A DNA stretch of 64,000 nucleotides. It comes from CAYUIV01 sp964444925 (GTDB lineage Bacteria > Pseudomonadota > Gammaproteobacteria > Diplorickettsiales > Diplorickettsiaceae). The notes beneath the pieces are model-generated. The model had not been told where the DNA came from, did not search any database, and saw only the letters and a program-made list of their open reading frames with translations. Below, one piece after another: positions 27,221-36,430 of this stretch. Positions within the stretch are counted from its first letter, which is position 1; every line of letters starts with the position of its first letter. The stretch is taken from NCBI GenBank assembly GCA_964444925.1, contig CAYUIV010000002.1, forward strand, positions 24,505 through 88,504, read 5' to 3'. A program made the position numbers and the translations under genes.

Positions 27221-28972
27221 GTGCAAAAAATTATCATGAAAGTAAAAAGAGTTTTTCCTTGGGCTAACAACACGATCGCCCATTTACCAAATCAGTGGGA
27301 TATTTTTGCAATTAGTTTACTCTTAGGCTTTTTAGGATGGCTAGTTTGGTGCGGTGCTCAAATGGCTGCACCCTATAAATTAGGACAAGTCTTTACTATT
27401 TCTTTAGACAGTATACAACTCCCTCACTATGCCGCTTTAACTGTGATGCGAATGCTCATTGCATTAATGTGCTCACTTTTATTCACGCTAATTGTAGGAA
27501 CAATTGCAGCTAAGAATGAACCTGCAAGTCGTTGGATCATTCCTTTAATTGATGTTTTACAATCTGTACCAGTGTTAGGATTTTTATCTTTAACTGTGAC
27601 AGGTTTCATTAGACTGTTTCCAGGAAGCCGTATTGGTCCAGAATGTGCCGCTATCTTTGCAATTTTTACAGCACAAGTGTGGAACATGACCTTAAGCTTT
27701 TATCAAAGCTTGAAAGCTATCCCAAATGAACTGAGGGAAGCAACCACTCTTTTTCAACTTTCTTCATGGCAACGTTTTTGGCGTTTAGAAGTGCCTTGTG
27801 CTATCCCCGCTTTATTATGGAATATGATGCTTTCTATGTCAGGAAGTTGGGTATTTTTAGTTGCTTCTGAATCCATTGCCGTTGCAAATCAAACAATTCA
27901 TTTACCAGGTATTGGTTCTTATTTGGGATTTGCAATTGCTTCGAGTAATTTTACAGCGGTATTACAGGCCGTTGGTACCATGCTGATTGTAATTTTGCTC
28001 TACGATCAACTATTTTTTAGACCTTTGTTGGTTTGGTCTCATAAATTCGCATTACATGATATTTCAACTGAACATATGCCACGGGCATGGCTCATTACTA
28101 TCTTGCAAAGAACGCGTATTCTTAAATCGTTACACATGCTGTTACGTTATGGTAGTGAAAAATTGCTACAAGCAAGAATTTTCAATTATAATTATTTAAC
28201 ATCATCCCACGACAATAATGCCAAAAATGCACCCTATATAGCGGTTAAGAAGTTAATGACGACGGGCTTATTTTTACTGTTATGTGCTACTTTGCTGTAT
28301 TTTGCAACACATTATATTGAATGGAAACTCGCGCCAAAAAGTTTACTACTGGGTAGCTTTACTGCATTTCGTGTGATCACTGCTGTATTGGTTAGCAGTG
28401 TAATCTGGATCCCAATTGGTATATGGATCGGCCTGCGACCTCATTTGACTACTATTGTTCAACCCATTGCACAGTTTCTCGCCGCTTTTCCTGCAAATGT
28501 TTTATTTCCTGTTGTCGTCATTACTTTATTGAAATTTCATCTTTCTTTTGAAGTCGGAGTACTGCCCTTAATGATTTTAGGAACACAATGGTACATTTTG
28601 TTTAACGTGATTGCAGGTATGCGTGCTATTCCAAAAGAACTTTATCAAATGTCACAAAACTTTAATTTAAAAGGTTGGATTTGGTGGAAACATTTCATTT
28701 TACCAAGCATTTTCTCTCATCTAATTATTGGTATTATGACTGCTGTAGGCGCCGCTTGGAACATTAGTGTTGTTGCAGAAGTGATGCAATGGGGAGAAAA
28801 TACATTAACTGTAAAAGGACTTGGCTCTTATATTGCAAAGGCAAGCGTGCAGGGTAATTTTCAAGCAGTGGCAATGGGCATGATTGCAATGAGTAGCTGG
28901 GTGCTGATGATGAATTATTTTATCTGGCAACCTTTATACCAATTAGCACAATCTAAATATAAAATGGGATAA
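27221..28972 (+). CDS. ABC transporter permease, double BPD domain, NitT/TauT-like
   Basis: The 583-aa inner-membrane protein contains two permease domains in tandem (about residues 65-275 and 370-575). Each has the EAA-type loop that contacts the ATPase (for example PNELREATTLFQLSSWQRFWRLEVP and PKELYQMSQNFNLKGWIWWKHFILPS). Such fused permeases pair with an ATPase of the nitrate/sulfonate/taurine group. The start may be GTG at 27221 or, five codons later, ATG at 27236; neither has a Shine-Dalgarno. The ATPase gene follows after 5 bp. No substrate-binding protein is encoded next to it, so the substrate and even the direction of transport are unknown. Confidence 0.9.
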   Translation: MQKIIMKVKRVFPWANNTIAHLPNQWDIFAISLLLGFLGWLVWCGAQMAAPYKLGQVFTISLDSIQLPHYAALTVMRMLIALMCSLLFTLIVGTIAAKNEPASRWIIPLIDVLQSVPVLGFLSLTVTGFIRLFPGSRIGPECAAIFAIFTAQVWNMTLSFYQSLKAIPNELREATTLFQLSSWQRFWRLEVPCAIPALLWNMMLSMSGSWVFLVASESIAVANQTIHLPGIGSYLGFAIASSNFTAVLQAVGTMLIVILLYDQLFFRPLLVWSHKFALHDISTEHMPRAWLITILQRTRILKSLHMLLRYGSEKLLQARIFNYNYLTSSHDNNAKNAPYIAVKKLMTTGLFLLLCATLLYFATHYIEWKLAPKSLLLGSFTAFRVITAVLVSSVIWIPIGIWIGLRPHLTTIVQPIAQFLAAFPANVLFPVVVITLLKFHLSFEVGVLPLMILGTQWYILFNVIAGMRAIPKELYQMSQNFNLKGWIWWKHFILPSIFSHLIIGIMTAVGAAWNISVVAEVMQWGENTLTVKGLGSYIAKASVQGNFQAVAMGMIAMSSWVLMMNYFIWQPLYQLAQSKYKMG

Positions 28973-28977
28973 ATCGC

Positions 28978-30276
28978 ATGTCAAAACTACTCGTTGAACT
29001 TCAAGCTGTTTCTAAATCTTTTAAAAAACCAGAACATCAAGATCTTTTAGTACTCGATCAAATAAACTTTACACTACACCAAAAAGAGATTGTCGCACTT
29101 CTTGGAAAATCTGGTTCAGGCAAATCAACTCTTTTACGCATCATTCCAGGACTGATTCAAGCGACTTCAGGCAATGTTTACTATCGAGGTGAGCGTGTTG
29201 ATAAACCCACTCAAGGGATGGCAATGGTTTTTCAAAGTTTTGCATTATTGCCATGGTTGACAGTCCTTGAAAATGTAGAACTTGGTTTAGAAGCATTGAA
29301 GGTACCTCGTGAGATACGTCGTGCACGTGCTTTAAAAGCAATTGATACTATTGGGTTAGATGGATTTGAATCCGCATTTCCAAGAGAACTTTCAGGAGGT
29401 ATGCGACAACGCGTAGGATTAGCACGTGCAATTGTGATCAATCCTGATATCTTATTAATGGACGAGCCTTTTTCAGCACTTGACGTACTGACTGCAGATA
29501 ATCTTAAAAGCGATATGATGAAGCTTTGGAATACAAATCAAATGGATATCAATGCGATTTTACTCGTGACACACAATATTGAAGAAGCAATATTGTTTGC
29601 GGATCGTATTGTCATCATGAGTCACAATCCCGGTACAATACGCGCTGAATTAAAAGTAGATTTACCACATCCTCGTACTGAGCAAGGACCTGCATTTCGT
29701 AATCTTGTTGAACAAGTCTATGCGCTCATTTCCAATCGAAAAGAAAATATTACTGAGAAAACAGTAGCCTCAACAACAATTACGCTGGCTTACCGTTTAC
29801 CTGATGCAGATATTTCAGAGTTAACAGGTTTGATGGAAACAATTGAGAGTGTGCCAGAGCATGCAGGAGAAATTGAGTTATCAGAATTGGCAGAAGCTTG
29901 GCATCTAGACATTGATGATTTATTTCCTTTGACAGAAGCATTAGATATCTTACATTTTGCTTCCGTTAAGAAAGGAAAATTAGTGTTAACTGAAGATGGA
30001 AAAGCATTCGCACGAACGGATATTTTAGAGAGAAAAAAACAATTCGCACAGCATTTATTGCGCTATATTCCATTGGCTAAACATATCCGACGTATCTTAG
30101 AAGAAAGGCCAGAACAATCTGCACCCAAAGCAAGATTTTTAAATGAGTTAGAGGACTATCTTAGTGAAGAAGAAGCAGGCAGAGTATTGCGTGTTGTCAT
30201 CGATTGGGGGCGATATGCAGAATTATTTGCATATGATAATAATGAAGAGATACTAAACTTAGAAAATCCAAAGTAA
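28978..30276 (+). CDS. ABC transporter ATPase with C-terminal AAA-associated domain
   Basis: This 432-aa cytoplasmic ATPase has Walker A GKSGSGKST, Q-loop VFQSFALLPW, signature LSGGMRQRVGLARA, Walker B LLMDEPFSALD and switch His in LLVTHN, all within residues 1-250. The segment after about residue 285 is an extra domain (TLAYRLPDADISELTGLMETIE through LRVVIDWGRYAELFAYD), resembling the AAA-associated C-terminal domain found on some NitT/TauT-type ATPases. It is the partner of the permease 5 bp upstream. The extra domain is winged-helix-like and may regulate the transporter. Confidence 0.92.
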   Translation: MSKLLVELQAVSKSFKKPEHQDLLVLDQINFTLHQKEIVALLGKSGSGKSTLLRIIPGLIQATSGNVYYRGERVDKPTQGMAMVFQSFALLPWLTVLENVELGLEALKVPREIRRARALKAIDTIGLDGFESAFPRELSGGMRQRVGLARAIVINPDILLMDEPFSALDVLTADNLKSDMMKLWNTNQMDINAILLVTHNIEEAILFADRIVIMSHNPGTIRAELKVDLPHPRTEQGPAFRNLVEQVYALISNRKENITEKTVASTTITLAYRLPDADISELTGLMETIESVPEHAGEIELSELAEAWHLDIDDLFPLTEALDILHFASVKKGKLVLTEDGKAFARTDILERKKQFAQHLLRYIPLAKHIRRILEERPEQSAPKARFLNELEDYLSEEEAGRVLRVVIDWGRYAELFAYDNNEEILNLENPK

Positions 30277-30361
30277 ATTGCTAAGTTAAATCACTATTTT
30301 AAATTAGCTAAAATCACGTACTACATACCTTAATTTATTTTATTTCATTTTTTTAATTCTC

Positions 30362-31162
30362 ATGTCTCAATTTTCGCTCGTTGACTCTCACTGTCATCTT
30401 GACAAAATAGATTTAGCTCCTTTTAAAAACAATTTGCAGTCTGTACTACAATCTGCTCGCAGTGCGTGTGTTAAACATTTTTTGACTGTGTGTATTCACC
30501 CAAATGAATTTAAAGGGCTGTTACACATTGCTGAACAAAACAAAGATATTTCTGTTTCAATTGGTTTGCATCCGACAGAAGAAGTAGAAAATGAACCTTC
30601 CGTTACGCAACTGGCACAATGGGCTAAACACCCTAAAGTAGTTGCAATTGGGGAAACAGGATTAGATTATTATCATGAAAATTATAATAAATTTTTACAA
30701 CAACAACGTTTTCAAAATCATATTCGTGCAGCAAAGCAAGTACAAAAACCGCTTATCGTTCATACACGTAATGCGGTTGAAGATACACTTAGTCTACTTG
30801 AAACAGAGGGTGCAGCAGAGGTAGGAGGCGTACTACACTGCTTCACAGAAAATTTAAAAATGGCTGAATATGTTATCGAAAAACTTAATTTTTATATTTC
30901 GTTCTCAGGTATTTTGACCTTCAAAAATTCAATAAGCTTACAAATGGTTGCACGTCAACTTCCCTTACACCGATTATTAATTGAAACAGATTCTCCTTAT
31001 CTTGCACCTGTTCCTTACCGTGGAAAATCTAATCAACCCGCTTACGTTTCCTACGTTGCACATACATTGGCGCATCTTAAAAACCTTACAGTTGAAAAAG
31101 TAGCGGAACAAACGACTAAAAATTTTTTTGATTTGTTTCAATCAGCACACCAAATTATCTAA
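30362..31162 (+). CDS. tatD: TatD-family metal-dependent DNase
   Basis: TatD proteins are metal-dependent nucleases of the amidohydrolase fold involved in DNA repair and turnover. The 266-aa protein has all ligand motifs in order: DSHCHLD at the N-terminus, GETGLDYY (about residue 98), the His in LIVHTRNA, the His in VLHCFTE, and ETDSPYLAPVPYRGKSNQP near the C-terminus. It follows the ABC transporter by 85 bp and is probably independent. Confidence 0.93.
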   Translation: MSQFSLVDSHCHLDKIDLAPFKNNLQSVLQSARSACVKHFLTVCIHPNEFKGLLHIAEQNKDISVSIGLHPTEEVENEPSVTQLAQWAKHPKVVAIGETGLDYYHENYNKFLQQQRFQNHIRAAKQVQKPLIVHTRNAVEDTLSLLETEGAAEVGGVLHCFTENLKMAEYVIEKLNFYISFSGILTFKNSISLQMVARQLPLHRLLIETDSPYLAPVPYRGKSNQPAYVSYVAHTLAHLKNLTVEKVAEQTTKNFFDLFQSAHQII

Positions 31163-31684
31163 TTGTCGTATGTCAATGACTGAGTAGGTATGTTAAAACG
31201 TTACTGAACATTCAGTAAGAAAATATTCTGTGCTCTAGAAAGAGATCACTACAGTTAATTGTTTTAGTATATAAAAAATATATCGCTTTACTATAAGCTT
31301 AACTACTATAGCGCGTTGTATAGCCATCATATCTGCATTAGAGGGCACACAAAGTACAATGTTTTTAAGGGTAAGAAAGCAGTCTTAATCACACAACTGC
31401 ATAATCAATTAATGCGAGAAAAATGTATATGTCAAACATCATTTCGCTCTTTATTCTAATGCAGATTGAAAAAAAGAAATAAAAATATAGCACACTTATT
31501 TATTCAGTTTCTTTTATGCATCACTCGTCAGGCTAAATACTACATTTATTCGTGAAAATTACTGAAAAATACCCCTAATTTTTTTAATTACTTCTAAGTA
31601 AAGTACTTATAGGTCATGACATCACTTATAAAAAAACGATGTATTGCATGACATTTTAGCGGTTTTATCTTTATATATACCATT
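31163..31684. other. Intergenic stretch upstream of the LuxR-type regulator
   Basis: These 522 bp hold no credible gene. A near-palindrome lies at 31201-31218 (listed separately). The final 130 bp before the regulator gene are highly AT-rich and could hold its promoter. Confidence 0.5.
31201..31218. promoter_or_regulatory. 8-2-8 palindrome, possible operator
   Basis: TTACTGAA and TTCAGTAA flank CA in perfect dyad symmetry. It lies 39 bp past tatD and about 470 bp before the LuxR-type gene. The form fits a dimeric repressor site; as a terminator it lacks a T run. Confidence 0.3.
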
Positions 31685-32407
31685 ATGATTGATCAAGAAC
31701 GTTTAGAAAGTCTACATCTTTTAATTAGAACGTTTCCTTTTGCAGCGCATGTACGCGATGTAAGAACGGGAAAATATCTCATTGCAAATAAATATCAGGC
31801 TTTAAACCAAGGTTTTGATGATATAGATGAAGTCACCAATGTGACCTATACAGATATTTATCACTACCGTCGAGCGCGTATTTCGGCTTTACAAGGCTCT
31901 GTGGAATTAGAAGATCAATATAAAATGTTTATTGATGAAGCAAATGTTAAGGCGAATCAAGTAAAAACACCGCTTCATTTTAAAATATGTACACTTTTTC
32001 CAACTGGTTTTATTTATCAAGGTCTTCTAACAAAAATTCCAATACTCGATAATGTACAAAATGTACAAGCTGTACTAACATTTTCAGAAGAAAAAACAGA
32101 TGATATTGATCTTATGGATTTGTATTATTTATATAAAAAACACTATCCTGCGCAACAAGCGATTACACAGTTTCTGATGCATTTGAAAATACTAGAATAT
32201 TTTTCTCGCCTTCCTACAAACCAAGAATTAATTACATTACTGTTGCTAAGAAAAAGCTCTATTTCAAAGTACGTTGCAAAGCACTTAGCGATTAGTTACC
32301 GTACGGTTGAAGAATACAAAGCACGTTTACGCGGTAAATTAATTAATAAAATTAATTTAGATACCTTGTTGATTCGACTTAGAACCAGTATATGTCATTC
32401 ATTTTAA
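31685..32407 (+). CDS. PAS-like / LuxR-type HTH transcriptional regulator
   Basis: The 240-aa protein has an N-terminal region with PAS-like character (about 15-140; FPFAAHVRDVRTGKYLIANKYQ) and a C-terminal LuxR-type helix-turn-helix (about 180-230). There LPTNQELITLLLLRKSSISKYVAKHLAISYRTVEEYKARLRGKL follows the pattern of the GerE/LuxR fold. The usual leading TxRE is replaced by TNQE, so the DNA-binding domain is divergent. A receiver domain is absent. It may sense a small molecule or redox state. It stands alone upstream of prmC, and its own target genes are not evident. Confidence 0.75.
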   Translation: MIDQERLESLHLLIRTFPFAAHVRDVRTGKYLIANKYQALNQGFDDIDEVTNVTYTDIYHYRRARISALQGSVELEDQYKMFIDEANVKANQVKTPLHFKICTLFPTGFIYQGLLTKIPILDNVQNVQAVLTFSEEKTDDIDLMDLYYLYKKHYPAQQAITQFLMHLKILEYFSRLPTNQELITLLLLRKSSISKYVAKHLAISYRTVEEYKARLRGKLINKINLDTLLIRLRTSICHSF

Positions 32408-32465
32408 AAAATTTTTCTAAAATTATAGGTCAATATCAGTTGAAGATATCTAGGAAAAACAAAGG

Positions 32466-33317
32466 ATGACAGTATCTAATCACAACACTTGTATTGGAAC
32501 TATTTTAAAACAAAGTCAAGCGCTACTTGCAACAGTAAGCCAAACCGCCGTGCTTGATACTGAAGTTTTAATGTGCTACGTCACCGGATTATCACGCACA
32601 CAGCTACTGATACATCATCATCCGTTATCTTTTGCAGAAAAACAGCAATTTAATCATTTAATTGAACGGCGTAGAAAGAAAGAACCCATTGCTTACCTCA
32701 TTGGATCGCAAGAATTTTTTTCACTGCCCTTCGTTGTCAACTCTTCTTGTTTAATTCCAAGACCTGAAACAGAATTACTGGTTGAAAAAATACTGGTGCA
32801 TTATCCAGCACAACAAAGGATTCAGTTACTTGAGCTTGGGACAGGTTCTGGTGCAATTGCGCTTGCAATTGCTTATCATCGTCCAAAATGGCGTATTTTA
32901 GCTGTTGATTATTCCAAAGAAGCGCTAAAAATTGCTTTAAAAAACAAAAAAATATTAAATATTTCAAATATTACCTTACGTTACAGTAACTGGTTTCAAC
33001 AAATTGACTCTTCTATTGCATTCGATGGTATTGTCAGCAACCCACCGTATCTTGCAAAAGATGATTCACACTTAGAAGAATTGTCTTACGAGCCTAGAAC
33101 AGCACTGGTTTCAGGTGAAGGCGGACTAGAAGCACTTTACATCATTATTTCAAAAGCTAAGCAACATTTAGCTGCTCAAGGTATTTTATGGTTAGAACAT
33201 GGCTTGTTGCAGGATAGGTTTATTTCCAATAGACTCGAAGAAAAAGGATACCATGATATTAAACAATACACCGATCTGTCTCGCATCGTGCGAATCAGCG
33301 TAGCGCGTGCAAGGTAA
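32466..33317 (+). CDS. prmC: Peptide chain release factor N5-glutamine methyltransferase
   Basis: PrmC methylates the glutamine of the GGQ motif of RF1 and RF2. The 283-aa product has a helical N-terminal domain (about 1-80), ending in PIAYLIGSQEFFSLPF and LIPRPETELLVE. The SAM-binding domain follows, with LELGTGSGAIALA and the catalytic NPPYL motif near residue 190. prfA, the usual neighbour, is absent. A tRNA-Ser gene follows on the same strand. Confidence 0.94.
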   Translation: MTVSNHNTCIGTILKQSQALLATVSQTAVLDTEVLMCYVTGLSRTQLLIHHHPLSFAEKQQFNHLIERRRKKEPIAYLIGSQEFFSLPFVVNSSCLIPRPETELLVEKILVHYPAQQRIQLLELGTGSGAIALAIAYHRPKWRILAVDYSKEALKIALKNKKILNISNITLRYSNWFQQIDSSIAFDGIVSNPPYLAKDDSHLEELSYEPRTALVSGEGGLEALYIIISKAKQHLAAQGILWLEHGLLQDRFISNRLEEKGYHDIKQYTDLSRIVRISVARAR

Positions 33318-33386
33318 TCAATGATATAAATAGAGTCGCTTGCTAAACAGTAAACTCTTTGCTTTAATCTAAAACATGTCATTAAA

Positions 33387-33477
33387 GGAGAGGTGTCTGA
33401 GTGGCTTAAAGAGCGCGCCTGGAAAGTGCGTGTAGGTGATAAGCCTACCGCGGGTTCGAATCCCGCCTTCTCCGCCA
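33387..33477 (+). tRNA. tRNA-Ser (anticodon GGA), CCA encoded
   Basis: This class II tRNA has acceptor GGAGAGG, anticodon loop CTGGAAA (GGA, codons UCC/UCU), a long variable arm GTGTAGGTGATAAGCCTACC, and T arm CGGGTTCGAATCCCG. Discriminator G is followed by an encoded CCA, unlike most tRNAs in this window. Confidence 0.95.
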
Positions 33478-33485
33478 TCTTTGAA

Positions 33486-34289
33486 TCAATAAGATAACAT
33501 GACCTCATGAAACAGTTGCTGTGCTTTTTGAATAACTTCTTCTGCTCTTAGCAAATCAGCAATTTTCTTTAACGCGTTTTTATTTTGATCTTCTTTTCTT
33601 ACAACAAAAAGATTTGCATAACGACGAGCAATATAATGGTCTTCTACAACAAGCGCATGTTGGTTTGCAGTTAGCGCTTTTGAAGCGGCATAATAGTTAT
33701 CCATGACAATAAGACAGCAATCATCGAGATGATCATTTAACGAGGCAACGTCAAACAGTTTAAATTGTAGTTGCTTTCTATTTTCTCGAACCGAATCAAT
33801 ATTAACGAATTGATTTGGAAACTTATTGAGTGTGATCAGCTTACAGTTTTCCAAAAAGCGCAACGCTCGATCTTGGTTACTACGATCCATCGCAATTCCA
33901 ACTGTATCGTTTTGCTTCAAATCTTCAAGGTGTGTAATGTTTGAAGAATAAATACTCAAAGGATAGATAAAGTGTTTACTTAGACTATGTAGTCGAGAAG
34001 AGTCAGTTGTTTTTTTTAATACTTCCTCAAGATGTACGCTGTGTTGAAAGGCATTTGCATCTATATTTTTTTCGAGCAACGCATGATTTAAATGTGTGTG
34101 ATGATTAAATTCTATTAAATGTATTCTTATTCCGTGATGATGCAAAGCGAGCTTTTTAATCACTTTAAATAGTTCTGTTTCAGGCCCTTTCATCGTTCCT
34201 ATGTACAATGTTGTTTGGTTACGACAACTACTTAATCCTAGTATGACAGATAAATGTATTAAAAGTGTTAACATTTTCCACGAATACAT
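33486..34289 (-). CDS. NlpA/MetQ-family substrate-binding lipoprotein
   Basis: The 267-aa protein has a lipoprotein signal (hydrophobic core LLIHLSVILG, lipobox LSSC with Cys22). The mature part follows MetQ/NlpA proteins, which bind methionine: IGTMKGPETELFKVIKKLA, IRIHLIEFNHHTHLNHALLEKNIDANAFQH, and a later DNYYAASKAL. It lacks adjacent MetN or MetI, so the transporter must be elsewhere or the protein has another role. It ends a run ahpC-ahpD-coq7-this gene with gaps of about 10 bp. Its sequence is divergent, and an atypical ligand is possible. Confidence 0.75.
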   Translation of the reverse strand: MYSWKMLTLLIHLSVILGLSSCRNQTTLYIGTMKGPETELFKVIKKLALHHHGIRIHLIEFNHHTHLNHALLEKNIDANAFQHSVHLEEVLKKTTDSSRLHSLSKHFIYPLSIYSSNITHLEDLKQNDTVGIAMDRSNQDRALRFLENCKLITLNKFPNQFVNIDSVRENRKQLQFKLFDVASLNDHLDDCCLIVMDNYYAASKALTANQHALVVEDHYIARRYANLFVVRKEDQNKNALKKIADLLRAEEVIQKAQQLFHEVMLSY

Positions 34290-34298
34290 AAGTCCTTG

Positions 34299-34940
34299 TT
34301 ATACGTAATAAGCAATGTAGGTCATAAATTTTGATGTACATTTCATCATGAAAGTTACAAAATGCGGTAACGAAACGGCACCTAATTCATGTGCATGATG
34401 AGAATGTTGACTTTCTTCTAAACGCATTTGTTCCAAAATTAAACGGCTACTTTTATCATGGACAGGTAATAAAGAAAGGTGATGCGTTAAATGTGCTTCT
34501 ACTTGTTTTTCTGTTTCTTCTAAAAATCCTAAGCTATATGCATCTCCCCATAGTCCTGCTAAAAAACCGAGTAACAGAGCACTGCTATACCAAACGGGAC
34601 AAAGAAAGCTAATATGGCTGTCGAGCTCATGCAAACGCGTATGGCACCATACCAAATGATCAAACTCTTCCTGAGACGCTTGCTTTAATGCATGATAAAT
34701 TGTGAGATCACGCGCTGACATCGCTTGTCCTTGATAAAGCGCTTGAGCACACACTTCACCAACATGATTAACACGCATCAATCCAGCTGAATGTATTCTT
34801 TCTGTCTCAGATAGTTGCGATGCTTCAATCGCTACAGCAGGATTTTGACGTGTTGAAATTGGCAAAAAGTCTTTATGTCCGGCATGCAGAAAATAATCAA
34901 ATTGAAATAGTATTTCGTCTAATTGACTGTAAATACGCAT
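34299..34940 (-). CDS. coq7: Demethoxyubiquinone hydroxylase Coq7
   Basis: Coq7 is a di-iron enzyme hydroxylating C6 of the ubiquinone ring, replacing UbiF in many proteobacteria. Ligand motifs are in order: RVNHVGEVCAQALYQGQ, EEFDHLVWC, ETEKQVEAHL and EESQHSHHA. A longer frame starts at 35030, but the family N-terminus (MRIYSQLDEILFQFD) begins at the ATG at 34940, giving 213 aa and removing an 80-bp overlap with the ahpD end. The gaps to ahpD (10 bp) and to the lipoprotein gene (9 bp) suggest one transcript. UbiH and a UbiI-like enzyme cover the other positions. Confidence 0.92.
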   Translation of the reverse strand: MRIYSQLDEILFQFDYFLHAGHKDFLPISTRQNPAVAIEASQLSETERIHSAGLMRVNHVGEVCAQALYQGQAMSARDLTIYHALKQASQEEFDHLVWCHTRLHELDSHISFLCPVWYSSALLLGFLAGLWGDAYSLGFLEETEKQVEAHLTHHLSLLPVHDKSSRLILEQMRLEESQHSHHAHELGAVSLPHFVTFMMKCTSKFMTYIAYYV

Positions 34941-34950
34941 TACGTACTCA

Positions 34951-35490
34951 TTAAGACAAATCTTCGATTGCAATGACTTGCGCAATTGCTTTAATAACAG
35001 CTGCAATCTTAATACTGTACTGAATAACATTCTTACTTACCCCGCCTTTTTCAAGTGCAAGTACGTGTGTGTCAACACATCTGCCGCATGCATTGATTGC
35101 AGAAACAATAAGACAGTACAGCTCGAAATCTTTTTGGTCTACGCCGTGCTGCTGTAAAATATGCATTCTAAGATTTGCAGGAAGCGTGGTGTAGCTACCA
35201 TCTTGTACCTGATTGACACTACGGTAGTAGACATTATTCATAGCCATAATGCTCACTGCACCTTTAATCGCTTCTTTTTCTTGATGATTGAGTTGTTTTT
35301 GATGTGCATGGCTTTCCAATGCTGCAATCACATTTTTTTGCTGTGTTGTATAGCTAGCGGTAAGCGCAAATGCTGCGATTTGTTTTTCGCTCAGCGGAAG
35401 TGATTCGGTATTCGAAATTAATGTGCTAAAGTTAAGTTTAATATCTTTTGCATACGGTGGAATTTTAGTTTTAAGCTGTTCAATTGTCAT
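34951..35490 (-). CDS. ahpD: AhpD-like alkylhydroperoxidase (carboxymuconolactone decarboxylase family)
   Basis: AhpD proteins reduce or support AhpC peroxiredoxins through a CxxC pair. The 179-aa product begins MTIEQLKTKIPPYAKDIKLNFSTLI, which matches family starts; a longer frame upstream (to 35544) overlaps ahpC. The redox motif is CGRC in SAINACGRCVDTHV, near residue 130. It lies 26 bp downstream of ahpC, and coq7 follows after 10 bp. An AhpC-AhpD pair of this kind is known from Coxiella, in line with the taxonomic inference. Confidence 0.92.
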   Translation of the reverse strand: MTIEQLKTKIPPYAKDIKLNFSTLISNTESLPLSEKQIAAFALTASYTTQQKNVIAALESHAHQKQLNHQEKEAIKGAVSIMAMNNVYYRSVNQVQDGSYTTLPANLRMHILQQHGVDQKDFELYCLIVSAINACGRCVDTHVLALEKGGVSKNVIQYSIKIAAVIKAIAQVIAIEDLS

Positions 35491-35516
35491 AACGTGTTTT
35501 AAAAATTTTAAGAAAA

Positions 35517-36104
35517 TTAGAGAGTTTGATCTCCTTTTTGCCAATCACAAGGACAACGTCCTCCTGTTTGGAGTGCATCTAAAATGCGTAACACTTCTTT
35601 AGGGTTTCGACCAATATTAAGATCAGTCATCATCACAAAACGTACTATGCCGTTTGGATCAACAATAAACGTTGCACGCTGTGCTACTCCTTCATTCTCA
35701 TCTAAGATACCGCATTGCGTACTAATTTCTCTTTTAACATCGGAGAGCATAGGAAATTGAATATCACCCAAATCTTTATGATTTTGTCGCCAAGCTAAAT
35801 GAACAAATTCGCTGTCAACACTTAAACCTAAAATTTGTGCATCACGGTCTTCAAATTCTGTGTTGAGTTGGCTAAAGGCTGCAATTTCAGTAGGACAGAC
35901 AAACGTAAAATCTTTTGGCCATGCAAAAATAACCAGCCATTTATCTTGAAAATCTTTCGAATTGATCTGGATGAAAGCCTCTTCAGGGTTAGAACTTTTC
36001 ACCGCTTTTACAGAAAATTCTGGAAAATAATCACCTACTTTAATCATACCTTTTGCCGGTTTTACATAATCTCGCGTTTGTGTTTGTATTACATCAGTTG
36101 ACAT
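35517..36104 (-). CDS. ahpC: Peroxiredoxin, AhpC-like (2-Cys)
   Basis: The 195-aa peroxiredoxin reduces hydroperoxides in the cytoplasm. The peroxidatic cysteine is in FAWPKDFTFVCPTEIAAF (about residue 63) and the resolving cysteines are in the tail GGRCPCDWQKGD. SVDSEFVHLAWRQNHKDL is typical of AhpC partners of AhpD. The gene leads the run ahpC-ahpD-coq7-lipoprotein. No oxyR gene or obvious OxyR site is seen. Confidence 0.95.
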   Translation of the reverse strand: MSTDVIQTQTRDYVKPAKGMIKVGDYFPEFSVKAVKSSNPEEAFIQINSKDFQDKWLVIFAWPKDFTFVCPTEIAAFSQLNTEFEDRDAQILGLSVDSEFVHLAWRQNHKDLGDIQFPMLSDVKREISTQCGILDENEGVAQRATFIVDPNGIVRFVMMTDLNIGRNPKEVLRILDALQTGGRCPCDWQKGDQTL

Positions 36105-36185
36105 AATTTCCTCATTTTTATGTTGTAAAATTTTTTGATTATTCTAACATTATCTTATAAAAGCCAAAATATTTTTATTGCTTTA

Positions 36186-36425
36186 TTAATTGTCTTCTTC
36201 TTTATAAGAGGTTAATGCACTTGTACCATTTTTTTCTATTAATATTTGGACTTTTTGCTCGGCTTCCTCAAGTGCTATTCGACATTCGTGTACCAGGTGT
36301 ATTCCTTTTTCAAATTCTAATAGGGCAGATTCAACACTTAAAGGATTTTTTTCCATATTAGTTACGACTTCTTCAAGTGTGTGCAAATTTTTTTCAAAAT
36401 TAAAAATTTTTTTGTTTTTTTTCAT
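36186..36425 (-). CDS. xseB: Exodeoxyribonuclease VII small subunit
   Basis: XseB forms the exonuclease VII complex with XseA. The 79-aa product (81 if the GTG at 36431 is used) has the family core NFEKNLHTLEEVVTNMEKN and SVESALLEFEKGIHLVHECRIALEEAEQKVQIL. The ATG at 36425 is preferred over the GTG, which overlaps the miaB stop as TAGTG. It follows miaB on the same strand. xseA and ispA, its usual partners, are not in the window. Confidence 0.9.
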   Translation of the reverse strand: MKKNKKIFNFEKNLHTLEEVVTNMEKNPLSVESALLEFEKGIHLVHECRIALEEAEQKVQILIEKNGTSALTSYKEEDN

Positions 36426-36430
36426 AATCA

